Of a DNA stretch of 64,000 nucleotides, positions 1-8,724 are shown one piece after another. Source of the stretch: Salipiger marinus. Lineage in GTDB: Bacteria; Pseudomonadota; Alphaproteobacteria; Rhodobacterales; Rhodobacteraceae. A model generated the notes under the pieces. That model was not told the origin of the DNA, made no database searches, and worked only from the letters and a program-made list of their open reading frames with translations. Position 1 is the stretch's first letter; the number at the start of each line of letters is the position of its first letter. Where the stretch lies: NCBI RefSeq assembly GCF_900100085.1, contig NZ_FNEJ01000015.1, positions 54,255 through 118,254 on the forward strand, in the 5' to 3' direction. A program made the translations under genes and the position numbers.

Positions 1-2
1 TG

Positions 3-1712
3 CTGGTCACCGATCTGTCGCAGGGGCAGGCCCGTGCGCTGCGCAGCGCCTATGCGGACCTGGCAGAGGCCGGGCCGAAGGTGATGCTGGCCAGCTATTT
101 CGGCGCGCTGGACGACAATCTGGATCTGGCGCTGTCGCTGCCCACCGCCGGGCTGCATCTGGATCTGGTGCGCGCGCCCGGACAGATCGCGCAGGTGCTG
201 GCGGCGGAGTCTGGGCAGCTGTCGGACAAGGTGCTGTCGCTGGGGCTGGTCGATGGCCGCAACGTCTGGCGTGCCGATCTGGCGCAGGCGCTGACCGTGG
301 CGCAGCAGGCCGCGCAGGCCTTCGGCACGGAGCGGATCCAGATCGCGCCCTCCTGCTCGCTGCTGCATGTGCCGGTGGATCTGGCCGCAGAAACCGGGCT
401 GGAGGAGGATCTCAGGGGCTGGCTGGCCTTTGCCACGCAGAAGCTGGCCGAAGTGGCGGTGCTGAGCCGCGCGCTGGCGGGCGCGGATGTGGCAGCGGAT
501 CTGGCCGCAAGCGATGCGGCGGCGGCGGCGCGCCGGGCCTCGCCGCGCATTCATGATCCGCGGGTCAAGGCGCGCAGTGCGGCGGTGACCGCCGCCGATC
601 TTGCCCGCCCCGCACCCTATGCGCAGCGCGCCCGCGCACAGCAGGCGGTGCTGGCGCTGCCCGCCTTTCCCACCACCACGATCGGATCCTTTCCGCAGAC
701 CGCAGAGGTGCGCCGCGCCCGCGCCGATCACCGCAAGGGCCTGCTGAGCGACGCCGACTACACCGGCTTCCTGCAGCGCGAGACCGAGGCCTGCATCCGG
801 CAGCAGGAGGATCTGGGGCTCGACATGCTGGTGCATGGCGAATTCGAACGCACGGACATGGTGGAATATTTTGGCGAGAAACTGTCGGGCTACGCCTTCA
901 CGCAGGCGGGCTGGGTGCAGAGCTATGGCTCGCGCTGCGTGAAGCCGCCGCTGATCTATGGCGATGTGTCCCGCCCGCAGCCGATGACCGTGGACTGGGC
1001 GCGTTTCGCGCAGGCGCTGACCGACAGGCCGGTGAAGGGCATGCTGACCGGGCCGGTGACGCTGCTGCAATGGTCCTTCGTCCGCGATGACCAGCCCCGG
1101 TCAGAGACCTGCAGGCAGATCGCGCTCGCCATCCGCGACGAGGTGGCGGATCTGGAGGCGGCGGGCCTGCGCGCCATCCAGATCGACGAACCGGCGCTGC
1201 GCGAGGGCCTGCCGCTGCGCCGCGCCGACTGGACCGGCTATCTGCACTGGGCGGTCGATGCCTTCCGCCTGTCTGCCGCCTGCGTGCGGGACGCGACGCA
1301 GATCCACACCCATATGTGCTATTCCGAATTCAGCGACATCATGCCCTCCATCGCCGCCATGGATGCTGATGTGCTCTCCATCGAAACCTCGCGGTCGGAC
1401 ATGGATCTGCTGCAGGATTTCGGCAGCTTCGCCTATCCCAACGAGATCGGGCCGGGCCTGTGGGACATCCATTCGCCACGCGTGCCGAGCCATGCGCAGA
1501 TGGTCACCCTGCTGCGCAAGGCCAGCAGCGTGATCCCGGCGGAACGGCTGTGGGTGAACCCCGATTGCGGGCTGAAAACCCGCGCATGGCCGGAAACGCT
1601 GGCGGCGCTGCGCAACCTTGTCGCGGCGGCAGCGGCCCTGCGCGCGGGCGATCTGGCCCCGCTGCCGGTCACCGGCGCCAAGGCCAGCGTGCAGGCCTGC
1701 GCCTGCCGCTAG
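3..1712 (+). CDS. metE: Cobalamin-independent methionine synthase, 5' truncated by window edge
   Basis: MetE transfers a methyl group from 5-methyltetrahydropteroyl-glutamate to homocysteine, the last step of methionine synthesis in the cytoplasm. The reading frame is already open at base 3, so the gene begins outside the window; about 569 of the roughly 760 residues usual for the family are present. The C-terminal catalytic barrel is complete. Zinc ligands are visible as the His and Cys of THMCYSEF (codons at 1311 and 1317) and the Cys of NPDCGLKTR (codon at 1566), with the IETSRSD segment supplying the expected Glu. The [12 protein letters not shown] linker starts the C-terminal domain. It converges on arginase, with a GC-rich hairpin between them. 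Confidence 0.95.
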   Translation: MVTDLSQGQARALRSAYADLAEAGPKVMLASYFGALDDNLDLALSLPTAGLHLDLVRAPGQIAQVLAAESGQLSDKVLSLGLVDGRNVWRADLAQALTVAQQAAQAFGTERIQIAPSCSLLHVPVDLAAETGLEEDLRGWLAFATQKLAEVAVLSRALAGADVAADLAASDAAAAARRASPRIHDPRVKARSAAVTAADLARPAPYAQRARAQQAVLALPAFPTTTIGSFPQTAEVRRARADHRKGLLSDADYTGFLQRETEACIRQQEDLGLDMLVHGEFERTDMVEYFGEKLSGYAFTQAGWVQSYGSRCVKPPLIYGDVSRPQPMTVDWARFAQALTDRPVKGMLTGPVTLLQWSFVRDDQPRSETCRQIALAIRDEVADLEAAGLRAIQIDEPALREGLPLRRADWTGYLHWAVDAFRLSAACVRDATQIHTHMCYSEFSDIMPSIAAMDADVLSIETSRSDMDLLQDFGSFAYPNEIGPGLWDIHSPRVPSHAQMVTLLRKASSVIPAERLWVNPDCGLKTRAWPETLAALRNLVAAAAALRAGDLAPLPVTGAKASVQACACR

Positions 1713-1719
1713 GGGCAGG

Positions 1720-1747
1720 GGGCGGGCGGGCGCGATCCCGCCCGCCC
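1720..1747. terminator. GC-rich hairpin between convergent metE and arginase genes
   Basis: An 11-bp perfect stem (1720-1730 with 1737-1747, GGGCGGGCGGG type) encloses a 6-base loop. There is no T-run on either side, so it would act as a bidirectional stem rather than a classical intrinsic terminator. It fills nearly all of the 41-bp gap between the two stop codons. Confidence 0.6.
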
Positions 1748-1753
1748 GCCGGG

Positions 1754-2683
1754 TCAGGCAAAGCTGCGCGTCGGGCGGTCCAGCACCCGGCGGCCCATCA
1801 GCGAGGCGGTCAGGTCGCAGAGCAGCGAGGCGGTGCGGCCGCGTTCGTCCAGAAACGGGTTCAGCTCCACCAGATCGAGCGAGGAGACCAGCCCGCTGTC
1901 GCAGAGCGTTTCCATGATCAGATGCGCCTCGCGGAAGGTGGCGCCGCCCGGCACGGTGGTGCCCACGGCGGGGGCGATGCCGGGATCAAGGAAATCCACG
2001 TCAAAGCTGACATGCAGCAGCCCCCCGGTGGCGCGCACCCGGTCCAGAAACCGGCGCAGCGGCACCAGCACGCCGGTTTCGTCGATGGCGCGCATGTCAT
2101 GCACGTCGATCCCCAGCTTCAGGATCAGATCGCGTTCCGCGCTGTCCACCGACCGGATGCCCATCATGCAGATATTGGCCGGATCCACCGCGACCTGAAG
2201 CGGCGGATAGGCGTCAAAGCCGGGCTGCCCGGTGACATAGGCCACGGGCGTGCCATGCAGGTTGCCGCTTTGCGTGGTGTCGGGCGAATGCAGGTCGGGA
2301 TGCGCGTCCAGCCACAGCACGTAAAGCGGGCGGCCCAGATCGGCGGCATGGCGCGCCATCCCGGCCACGGTGCCCGCCGAAATGGAGTGATCGCCCCCCA
2401 TGAACACCGGCAGGTCATGCGCCGATGCCGCCGCATGGGCCTTGGGTGCGATTGCTTCGATCCATGCCCGCATCTCGGCCAGATGGTGGATGGCGGCATT
2501 GGCATGGGGCAGCGGATCCTGCGGCGCGATGGTCACGTCACCCAGATCGGTGACGGCCCAGCCAAGCGCGCGGATCGCCTCTGCCAGCCCGGCGGTGCGC
2601 AGGCTCGCCGGTCCCATGAGACAGCCGGGCCGGGAGGCGCCGGTGTCGATGGCCGCCCCGAGAAGAGAACAAGTTCGTGTCAT
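1754..2683 (-). CDS. Arginase / ureohydrolase family protein
   Basis: The enzyme would hydrolyse arginine to ornithine and urea using two Mn ions. The 309-residue product shows all three ureohydrolase motifs: GGDHSI (His99), DAHPD (Asp126, His128, Asp130) and SFDVDFLDPGIAP (Asp228, Asp230). The ATG at 2683 was chosen over an upstream in-frame start because a good AGGAG ribosome site sits just before it and the family N-terminus begins there. Length fits arginase; agmatinase or another guanidino hydrolase cannot be excluded by sequence alone. It lies downstream of the TctABC run on the same strand, but a strong hairpin separates them, so it probably has its own promoter within 2684-2753. Confidence 0.88.
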   Translation of the reverse strand: MTRTCSLLGAAIDTGASRPGCLMGPASLRTAGLAEAIRALGWAVTDLGDVTIAPQDPLPHANAAIHHLAEMRAWIEAIAPKAHAAASAHDLPVFMGGDHSISAGTVAGMARHAADLGRPLYVLWLDAHPDLHSPDTTQSGNLHGTPVAYVTGQPGFDAYPPLQVAVDPANICMMGIRSVDSAERDLILKLGIDVHDMRAIDETGVLVPLRRFLDRVRATGGLLHVSFDVDFLDPGIAPAVGTTVPGGATFREAHLIMETLCDSGLVSSLDLVELNPFLDERGRTASLLCDLTASLMGRRVLDRPTRSFA

Positions 2684-2753
2684 TGGCGCTCCTGTTTTGC
2701 GCAGATTGCCGATCTGGCGGAGCATGGCAACAGCCGAGACGGGTTGAAGCGGT

Positions 2754-2778
2754 CGCGCCCGCCGCAAGGGCGGGCGCG
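2754..2778 (-). terminator. Hairpin terminator downstream of tctA
   Basis: A perfect 10-bp stem, CGCGCCCGCC paired with GGCGGGCGCG, has a 5-base loop and lies 8 bp past the stop codon of the TctA-like gene on the minus strand. It separates the transporter operon from arginase. Confidence 0.65.
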
Positions 2779-2785
2779 TGGGCGC

Positions 2786-4282
2786 TTAGCCTGCGCCGGG
2801 GCGCTGGCGCATCGCGATGCCGAAGGAAAAGACCAGCATCAGCGCGGTGAAGCCATAGATCACCAGCGCGATTGGACTTTGCAGCAGGATGCCGAACTCC
2901 CCGCCCGAAATCGACAGCGCGCGGCGCAGGTTGTTTTCCATGTCCGCCCCCAGGAGCAGGCCCAGCACCACCGGCACCAGCGAAAAGTCGAGCTTGCGCA
3001 GCCCGTAGCCAAGGATGCCGAAGCCGATCATCACGAAGAGGTCAAAGGTGGAATGGCTGATCGAATAGATGCCGATGAAGCTGACCATCACCACGATGGG
3101 CATCAGCAGCCATTGCGGCAGCGACAGCAGCCGGGTGAAGATGCCGACCATGGGGATGTTCAGCACCAGAAGCACGACATTGGCCAGATACAGCGCCGCG
3201 ATAAGCCCCCAGACCAGATCGGGCTGGCGTTCGAACAGCAGCGGTCCGGGCTGGATGTTGAGCGAGACCAGCAGCGCCAGCATCACCGCCGTGGTGCCGG
3301 AGCCCGGCACCCCCAGCGTCAGCATCGGGATCAGCGCCCCGCCCGAGGCCGCGTTGTTGCCCGCCTCCGGCGCCGCGATGCCGCGCGGATCGCCGGTGCC
3401 GAAGGTGCCGTCCTTGTCGCTGAGCTGCTTTTCGGTGCTGTAGGACACAAACGCCCCCAGCGAGGCGCCCGCGCCGGGCAGCACGCCGCAGATAAAGCCG
3501 ATGACCGAGCCGCGGAGTGCCGCGCCATAGCCCTCGAACATCTCGCGCAGCCGGGGCAGGGCGCGGCCCAGCTTGACCGGTCCCGCGCCCGAGGTGGCGT
3601 GGCTTTCGAAATACATGATGATCTCGCTGACCGCGAACAGGCCCACGATGGCGACGATGGGATCGAACCCGTCATAAAGATGGAACGACCCGAAGGTGAA
3701 GCGCGCGGTGCCGGTGGCGGGATCGAGCCCGACGCTGGCCAGAAGCAGCCCCAGCACGGCGGCCAGCAGCGTCTTGAACGGGTTCACGCCGGTGACGCCG
3801 CCGATGGTGGCGAAAGCCATGACATAAAGCGCGAAGTAATCCGCCGGGCCGAAATGGATCGCGGCCTTGGCCAAGAGCGGCGCAAAGAAGGTCAGACCCA
3901 GCGTGGCAAAGGTGGCGCCGGTGAACGAGGCCACCGCCGAGATGCCAAGCGCCTTGGCGGCCTGCCCGCGCTGCGCCATGGGATAGCCGTCAAGCGTGGT
4001 CATGATCGCGGGCTCGTCGCCCGGAATGTTGAGCATGATCGAACTGATCCGCCCGCCATACATGCAGCCGTAATAGATGCAGGACAGCATGATGAGCGCC
4101 GAGCCCGGTTCCAGATCCATGGCGAAGGCGACGGGGATCAGGATGGCCACGCCATTCACCGGGCCAAGCCCGGGCAGCGCGCCGATCAGCGTGCCCGCGA
4201 AACAGCCGAACACCGCCAGCGCAAGGTTGAGCGGCGTGACGGCGACGGCGAACCCGCCCATGAGAGAGGTCAGGATGTCCAT
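2786..4282 (-). CDS. TTT transporter large permease (TctA family)
   Basis: This is the large, roughly 12-helix membrane subunit of a tripartite tricarboxylate transporter, which uses an ion gradient and a periplasmic binding protein to import carboxylates. The 498-residue product starts with LMGGFAVAVTP and has the family-typical GALPGLGPVNGVAILIP and GVLPGAGASLGAFVSY glycine/proline-rich segments. It is last in a TctC-TctB-TctA order, 9 bp after the small permease, and is followed by a hairpin. The substrate is not readable from the sequence. The neighbouring lyase and CoA-transferase suggest a branched C5-C6 di- or tricarboxylate. Confidence 0.92.
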   Translation of the reverse strand: MDILTSLMGGFAVAVTPLNLALAVFGCFAGTLIGALPGLGPVNGVAILIPVAFAMDLEPGSALIMLSCIYYGCMYGGRISSIMLNIPGDEPAIMTTLDGYPMAQRGQAAKALGISAVASFTGATFATLGLTFFAPLLAKAAIHFGPADYFALYVMAFATIGGVTGVNPFKTLLAAVLGLLLASVGLDPATGTARFTFGSFHLYDGFDPIVAIVGLFAVSEIIMYFESHATSGAGPVKLGRALPRLREMFEGYGAALRGSVIGFICGVLPGAGASLGAFVSYSTEKQLSDKDGTFGTGDPRGIAAPEAGNNAASGGALIPMLTLGVPGSGTTAVMLALLVSLNIQPGPLLFERQPDLVWGLIAALYLANVVLLVLNIPMVGIFTRLLSLPQWLLMPIVVMVSFIGIYSISHSTFDLFVMIGFGILGYGLRKLDFSLVPVVLGLLLGADMENNLRRALSISGGEFGILLQSPIALVIYGFTALMLVFSFGIAMRQRPGAG

Positions 4283-4291
4283 GAAGTCTCG

Positions 4292-4723
4292 CTAGCCGAA
4301 GATCGCGGGGGCAAAGGGCAGGGGCAGCCCCAGCACCGCGTCAAAGATCACAAAAAGGGAGATGCCGACAGCAAGACCGGTCACGCCCGCCTTCCATGGC
4401 CGGGCGCCGAACAGCAGCGCCAGACAGCCGGTGCCCAGCGTGGTCGACAGCGGAAAGCCCAAGGGCTCCAGCAGCAGCACGTAGCCGGACAGCACGGCCA
4501 GCGTGCAAAGCTGCCGGGCCAGCGCCGGGCCGGACTGTGCCACGGGGTCGGGATCGGGGCGCAGGAGCAGCCCGAGGCTGAGGATGGCCGCAAGTGCTGC
4601 GACCATCTGCGGAAAGGCGGCGGGGCCCAGAGGATCCCCGAAACTCGCCTCGTAGCCGCGCGCCACCCAGACGGCCGAAACCGCGATCATGAAGATCACG
4701 GCTCCGACCATGCGGTCGATCAT
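4292..4723 (-). CDS. TTT transporter small permease (TctB family)
   Basis: A 143-residue hydrophobic protein with four predicted membrane segments, as expected for TctB. The first helix (GAVIFMIAVSAVWVARGYE) is followed by the family-like GPAAFPQMVA segment. Its start overlaps the stop of the binding-protein gene by 4 bp (ATGA, 4720-4723), implying coupled translation. TctB is the least conserved subunit, so the call rests on size, topology and position between TctC and TctA. Confidence 0.88.
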   Translation of the reverse strand: MIDRMVGAVIFMIAVSAVWVARGYEASFGDPLGPAAFPQMVAALAAILSLGLLLRPDPDPVAQSGPALARQLCTLAVLSGYVLLLEPLGFPLSTTLGTGCLALLFGARPWKAGVTGLAVGISLFVIFDAVLGLPLPFAPAIFG

Positions 4724-5697
4724 TGAATGACCCCGATGCTGCGCGAGATCTCTTCCATCTGCTGCGCCTGTTCGGCCACATAGGTTTCGAACTCGTCACC
4801 ACCGCGCCAGACGGTGATCAGCCCGTTGCCTTCGGCGGCTTCCTTCCATTCGGCGGTGTCGTATAGCGCCTTCAGCTTGTCGACCCATGCCTGATAATCG
4901 GCATCGGAGACGTCGCCGCCGGTATAGAACCCGCGCCAGTTGTAGCCAGTCACGTCATAGCCCTGCGCCTTGGCGGTGGGGGCGTCGGGGAAGGCGGGGA
5001 TCGGCTCGTCGGACAGGGCCGCGAGGATCTTGATGTCGCCGGATTCCACGAAGCCTGCGATCTCCCCCAGATCGGTGGAGACCGCGCCGACCTGACCGCC
5101 CAGCATCTGCGTCACAGCCGGGCTGCCGCCATCGAACTGCACCCAGCGGATCGCCTTGTAATCCTCGCCGGACATGCCCGCCGCATCGGCCAGCATCAGC
5201 AGGCGGATATGGTCCCAGCCGCCCGCACCCGAGGATCCGGCCACCGGGATGGAGGTGGGATCGGCCTTCAGCGCATCCAGCAGGTCGTCGATGCTGTCAT
5301 ATTCGGAATCCGCCGGCACGGTGATGACCCCGACATCGGTGCCCAGCATCCCCACCCAGCGCATCACGTCGACGCCGCCCGGATATTTGCCCTGCGCGAT
5401 CTGGGTGACGCCCACGGTGGAGGTGGCCACCAGCAGTTCACCTTCGGACGCGCGCTTGCCCGCCACATTGGCAAAGGCCACGGCGCCGACGCCGCCCGGC
5501 ATGTTGGTGACCTGAACCGAGCTGTCTTCGATGCCGAGATCGGTCAGCAGCCGCCCCACGGTGCGGCAGGTGAAATCCCAGCCGCCGCCCGGATCGGCGG
5601 GGGCGATGCATTCGGCGGCGCTGGCGGTGACAGCGCTGATGGCGGTAAGCCCGGTGGCGAAGATCGCTCCGGTGACAAGTTTGCGCGTGATGGACAT
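4720..5697 (-). CDS. TTT transporter substrate-binding protein (TctC/Bug family)
   Basis: This 325-residue periplasmic binding protein has a clear Sec signal peptide (MSITRKLV, a hydrophobic core, then AASAAEC near residue 30). It delivers a carboxylate to the TctA/TctB permease. The family glycine-rich loop appears as PADPGGGWDFTCR near residue 35, with GAGGWD near residue 160. A strong GGGAGG ribosome site precedes the ATG at 5697. It is the first gene of its operon, 78 bp downstream of the GntR regulator on the same strand. Confidence 0.92.
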   Translation of the reverse strand: MSITRKLVTGAIFATGLTAISAVTASAAECIAPADPGGGWDFTCRTVGRLLTDLGIEDSSVQVTNMPGGVGAVAFANVAGKRASEGELLVATSTVGVTQIAQGKYPGGVDVMRWVGMLGTDVGVITVPADSEYDSIDDLLDALKADPTSIPVAGSSGAGGWDHIRLLMLADAAGMSGEDYKAIRWVQFDGGSPAVTQMLGGQVGAVSTDLGEIAGFVESGDIKILAALSDEPIPAFPDAPTAKAQGYDVTGYNWRGFYTGGDVSDADYQAWVDKLKALYDTAEWKEAAEGNGLITVWRGGDEFETYVAEQAQQMEEISRSIGVIQ

Positions 5698-5775
5698 GGT
5701 TTCCTCCCTTTTGTCCCTTGGCCCTGACGGGCTGCTCTGCCGGGGTCTCCCGCCCCGGGTGGTCTGGTCTCGGGT

Positions 5776-6504
5776 CTAGACGCTGCCTCCCCGACCCGGT
5801 TTGTGATCGACAACGCCACGCGTGCCAAGAAACCGGCGCGCGCCCTCCACGGCGTCAAGGATCTGGTCGCGCACGGCGCGGGTGTGCAGGCGGATCTGGC
5901 GCGCCGCCGCATCCTCCTGCCCGGCGGTGACGAGATCCAGAATTTCGGTATGTTCCTGCCACGCGGTTTCGCGCTGTGCGGCATCGCTTGCCAGCAGCCA
6001 GCGCAGCCGCAGCGCCCGGCCCACGGCGGCGCGCACCGCATCGCGCAGGAACGGATTGCCCGACAGCGCCGCAAGCTCCACATGCACGTCAAGCCCGGAG
6101 GCCATCCAGTCCTCCACCCGGAAATCGGTGCGGCCCCGGTCGATGGTCTGGCGCAGCGCCGCCAGATCCTCCGCCTGCGCGCGGCGGCAGGCCAGCCGCA
6201 CGGCGGTATCCTCCAGCTCTTCGCGGAATTCGAACAGGTCGCGGATCTCGGTCAGGTCGATGGGCGCGATCAGGTAGCCGCCGCGCGGATCGCGGTCCAC
6301 CAGCCCTTCGGCGCTCAGCGCCGCCAGCGCCGCGCGGATCGGGGTGCGGGACATGTGGTAGCGGTCCTGCAGCGCGCGTTCGGACACCGGCTCGCCGGGG
6401 GCGAAGGCCATCGACAGCACATCCCGCCGGATGTCCTGAAGGGCGCGTTCCGCCTGCGGCAGTGCCGCCGTATCCCCCGCGTCAGTGGCGTCCATGGTCT
6501 GCAT
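5776..6504 (-). CDS. GntR-family (FCD-type) transcriptional regulator
   Basis: The 242-residue product has an N-terminal winged helix-turn-helix (about residues 15-80, with SERALQDRYHMSRTPIRAALAAL) and a C-terminal all-helical ligand-binding FCD-like domain (about 95-225). Such proteins usually bind a carboxylate effector and release DNA. The ATG at 6504 was chosen because a GGGAGGG ribosome site lies directly upstream; the longer open frame before it runs through the operators and the divergent gene. It sits between the TctABC genes and the divergent lyase/CoA-transferase pair, so it probably controls both. Confidence 0.9.
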   Translation of the reverse strand: MQTMDATDAGDTAALPQAERALQDIRRDVLSMAFAPGEPVSERALQDRYHMSRTPIRAALAALSAEGLVDRDPRGGYLIAPIDLTEIRDLFEFREELEDTAVRLACRRAQAEDLAALRQTIDRGRTDFRVEDWMASGLDVHVELAALSGNPFLRDAVRAAVGRALRLRWLLASDAAQRETAWQEHTEILDLVTAGQEDAAARQIRLHTRAVRDQILDAVEGARRFLGTRGVVDHKPGRGGSV

Positions 6505-6521
6505 TGACCCTCCCTGTCCGG

Positions 6522-6546
6522 GTGGTATACCACGTCGGTAGACCAC
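6522..6546. promoter_or_regulatory. Two palindromic GntR-type operators in divergent promoter
   Basis: GTGGTATACCAC at 6522-6533 is a perfect 12-bp palindrome. A second imperfect copy, GTCGGTAGACCAC, follows at 6534-6546. They occupy most of the 67 bp between the regulator start and the lyase start. The TGGTATACCA form fits the GntR/FCD operator pattern TnGTnnnACnA. Control of both directions is inferred. Confidence 0.7.
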
Positions 6547-6571
6547 ATCAACAGCTTTTGGAGGAGGGCTT

Positions 6572-7537
6572 ATGACGCAGGTCACGCTGGAGGGTTTCCC
6601 CGAAAGAGTGCGGATCGTGGACGTGGGCCCCCGCGACGGGCTGCAGGCCTGGCCGGAGCCGGTGCCCACGGATGTGAAGATCGCGATGATCAACGGGCTG
6701 ATCGCGGCAGGGGTGCCGCAGCTGGAGGTCACGTCCTTTGTCGCCCCGCGCGCCGTGCCCAATATGGCCGATGCCGCCGAGGTCATGGCCGCCATCGACC
6801 GCAGCCGCGGCGCCGAACTGACCGCACTGGTGCCCAATGCCCGCGGTGCCGCCCGCGCCATCGGGGCGAAGGTGGATGCGATGGTGGTGTTCCTGTCGGC
6901 CTCCGAAAGCCACAATCAGGCCAATGTGAACTGCGCGCGCGACACCTCGCTTGCCGCCGCGCGCGAGATCGCGCGGATGGGGCAGGAGGCGGGCGTGGCC
7001 GTTTATGGCGCCATCGCCACCGCCTTTGGCTGCCCGTTTGAAGGCAATGTGCCCGTCAGCGACATCCTGCATGTGGCCAAGGCCTATGCCGATTGCGGCA
7101 TCACCAAGATTTCGCTGGGGGACACCACCGGCATGGCGACACCGCGTCTGGTGCAGGAGCGCTGCCGGGCGCTGGCCGCAGATCTGCCGCAGGCCGACAT
7201 CGCGCTGCATTTCCACAACACGCGCGGCGTCGGGCTGGCCTGCGCCTATGCCGGGCTGCAGGAGGGCATCACCCGGTTCGAGGCAAGCGTGGCGGGCATC
7301 GGCGGCTGTCCCTTCGCGCCGGGTGCCACCGGCAACATCTGCACCGAGGATCTGGTCTATCTTCTGCACGAAAGCGGGGTGGAAACCGGCATCGACCTAG
7401 AGGCGCTGATCGGCGTGGCGCAGCGCACCGAAACCGCGCTTGGCCAGAAGCTGCCGGGGCAGGTGATGAAGGCGGGGCCGCGGCTGCGCGCCTATGGGCG
7501 CGACGCGGTGCGCTCCTCGCGCGGGGATGCGGCATGA
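6572..7537 (+). CDS. Hydroxymethylglutaryl-CoA lyase family protein
   Basis: HMGL-like TIM-barrel lyases cleave a 3-hydroxyacyl-CoA (HMG-CoA to acetyl-CoA plus acetoacetate, or citramalyl-CoA-type substrates). The 321-residue product has the N-terminal VDVGPRDGLQ metal-site motif, LHFHNTRGVG with the second metal-binding histidines, and the C-terminal signature GGCPFAPGATGN carrying the active-site cysteine. A strong GGAGGAGG site precedes the ATG. It overlaps the CoA-transferase by 4 bp, so the pair probably activates an acid to its CoA ester and then cleaves it. HMG-CoA versus another substrate cannot be decided here. Confidence 0.9.
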   Translation: MTQVTLEGFPERVRIVDVGPRDGLQAWPEPVPTDVKIAMINGLIAAGVPQLEVTSFVAPRAVPNMADAAEVMAAIDRSRGAELTALVPNARGAARAIGAKVDAMVVFLSASESHNQANVNCARDTSLAAAREIARMGQEAGVAVYGAIATAFGCPFEGNVPVSDILHVAKAYADCGITKISLGDTTGMATPRLVQERCRALAADLPQADIALHFHNTRGVGLACAYAGLQEGITRFEASVAGIGGCPFAPGATGNICTEDLVYLLHESGVETGIDLEALIGVAQRTETALGQKLPGQVMKAGPRLRAYGRDAVRSSRGDAA

Positions 7538-8703
7538 CCGTGGCGACGGCGATGAAGCCGCCGCTGGACGGGATCCGGGTGATCGACCTGACCCGCGTGC
7601 TGTCCGGGCCGTTCTGTTCCATGCTGCTGGGGGATATGGGGGCGGAGGTCATCAAGATCGAAAGCCCCGCAGGCGATCCGGTGCGCGGGCAGGGCCATCA
7701 CAAGAACGGCTTTTCGTGGTATTTCGCGAGCTTCAACCGCAACAAGAAATCCGTGGTGCTGGATCTTTACTCCGACGAGGGGCGGCAGGCGCTGGCCCGG
7801 CTTCTGGAAACCGCCGACGTGCTGGTCGAAAACTTCCGCCCCGGCGTGCTGGCGCGGATGGGCTTCCCGCAGGAGGAGCTGGACCGCCTCAACCCCCGGC
7901 TGATCGTGGCCAGCGTCAACGGCTTCGGCTCCACCGGGCCCTATATCGACCGGCCCGCCTTTGACTTCATCGCGCAGGCGATGAGCGGATTCATGAGCGT
8001 GAACGGCCCCGCCGACCAGCCGCCGCTGCGCGCGGCCCAGCCGGTCACCGATCTGGTGGCGGGGCTTTACACCGCTTTCGGCATCGTCTCGGCGCTGCAT
8101 GGCCGCAACCGCGACGGGGCGGGGCAGGCGGTGGAAACCTCCATGGTCAATGGCGTGCTGAGCATGATGGCCTATCTTGCCTCCGAACATTTTGTCACCG
8201 GCGAGAACCCGCAGCGCACCGGCAACGATCATCCGCTGGTGGCGCCTTACGGGCTTTATAATGCCGCCGACGGGCAGATCGCCATTGCCGCCTCCAACGA
8301 TCAGGTGCTGGGGCGGCTCTTGGCCGAGATCGGCCTGCCCGACCTGCTGTCCGATCCGCGTTTTGACAGCAACGACAAGCGCTTCGCCCGGCGCGAGGAA
8401 CTGCACGGGCTGCTGGATGCGGCGCTGGCCAGCGACACGCGCGAAAACTGGATTGTCCGGCTCAACCGCGCGGGCGTGCCCACCGGCAAGATCCAGACGC
8501 TGAAAGAGGTTTTCGCCGATCCGCAGATCCAAGCGCAGGACATGGCGATCGACGTGCCGCATGGCGAGGATCGCGGCACGGTGCGGATGCTGGGCTTTCC
8601 GGTGAAGCTAAGCCGCACCCCCTGCGCGGCCCGTCTGCCCGCCCCCCGTCTGGGCGAGCATACCGAGGAGGTGCTGGCGGCACTGGCGCGCGAGCGGGGC
8701 TGA
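7534..8703 (+). CDS. Family III CoA-transferase (CaiB/BaiF)
   Basis: A 389-residue class III CoA-transferase that moves CoA between carboxylic acids through an enzyme-bound anhydride. The N-terminal LDGIRVIDLTRVLSGP and GDMGAEVIKIE signatures are clear. The conserved catalytic aspartate is Asp144 in FDFIAQAMSG. It starts inside the lyase stop codon (ATGA at 7534-7537). Together with the lyase and the divergent TctABC importer it makes a compact uptake-activation-cleavage module. The acid (for example hydroxymethylglutarate, citramalate or itaconate-like) is inferred, not shown. Confidence 0.92.
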   Translation: MTVATAMKPPLDGIRVIDLTRVLSGPFCSMLLGDMGAEVIKIESPAGDPVRGQGHHKNGFSWYFASFNRNKKSVVLDLYSDEGRQALARLLETADVLVENFRPGVLARMGFPQEELDRLNPRLIVASVNGFGSTGPYIDRPAFDFIAQAMSGFMSVNGPADQPPLRAAQPVTDLVAGLYTAFGIVSALHGRNRDGAGQAVETSMVNGVLSMMAYLASEHFVTGENPQRTGNDHPLVAPYGLYNAADGQIAIAASNDQVLGRLLAEIGLPDLLSDPRFDSNDKRFARREELHGLLDAALASDTRENWIVRLNRAGVPTGKIQTLKEVFADPQIQAQDMAIDVPHGEDRGTVRMLGFPVKLSRTPCAARLPAPRLGEHTEEVLAALARERG

Positions 8704-8724
8704 GGCCCCGCCCGGCGCAAGGCA

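Noticed and set aside
1460..4726. A very long plus-strand open frame (about 1,090 codons) across arginase and tctAB
   Set aside because: It overlaps well-supported minus-strand genes, and its translation is Gly/Ala/Arg/Gln/His-rich with no domain. It is a shadow caused by high-GC codon bias.
6505..6915. In-frame extension of the GntR regulator beyond 6504
   Set aside because: It would cross the operators and the divergent lyase gene. A strong ribosome site marks 6504.
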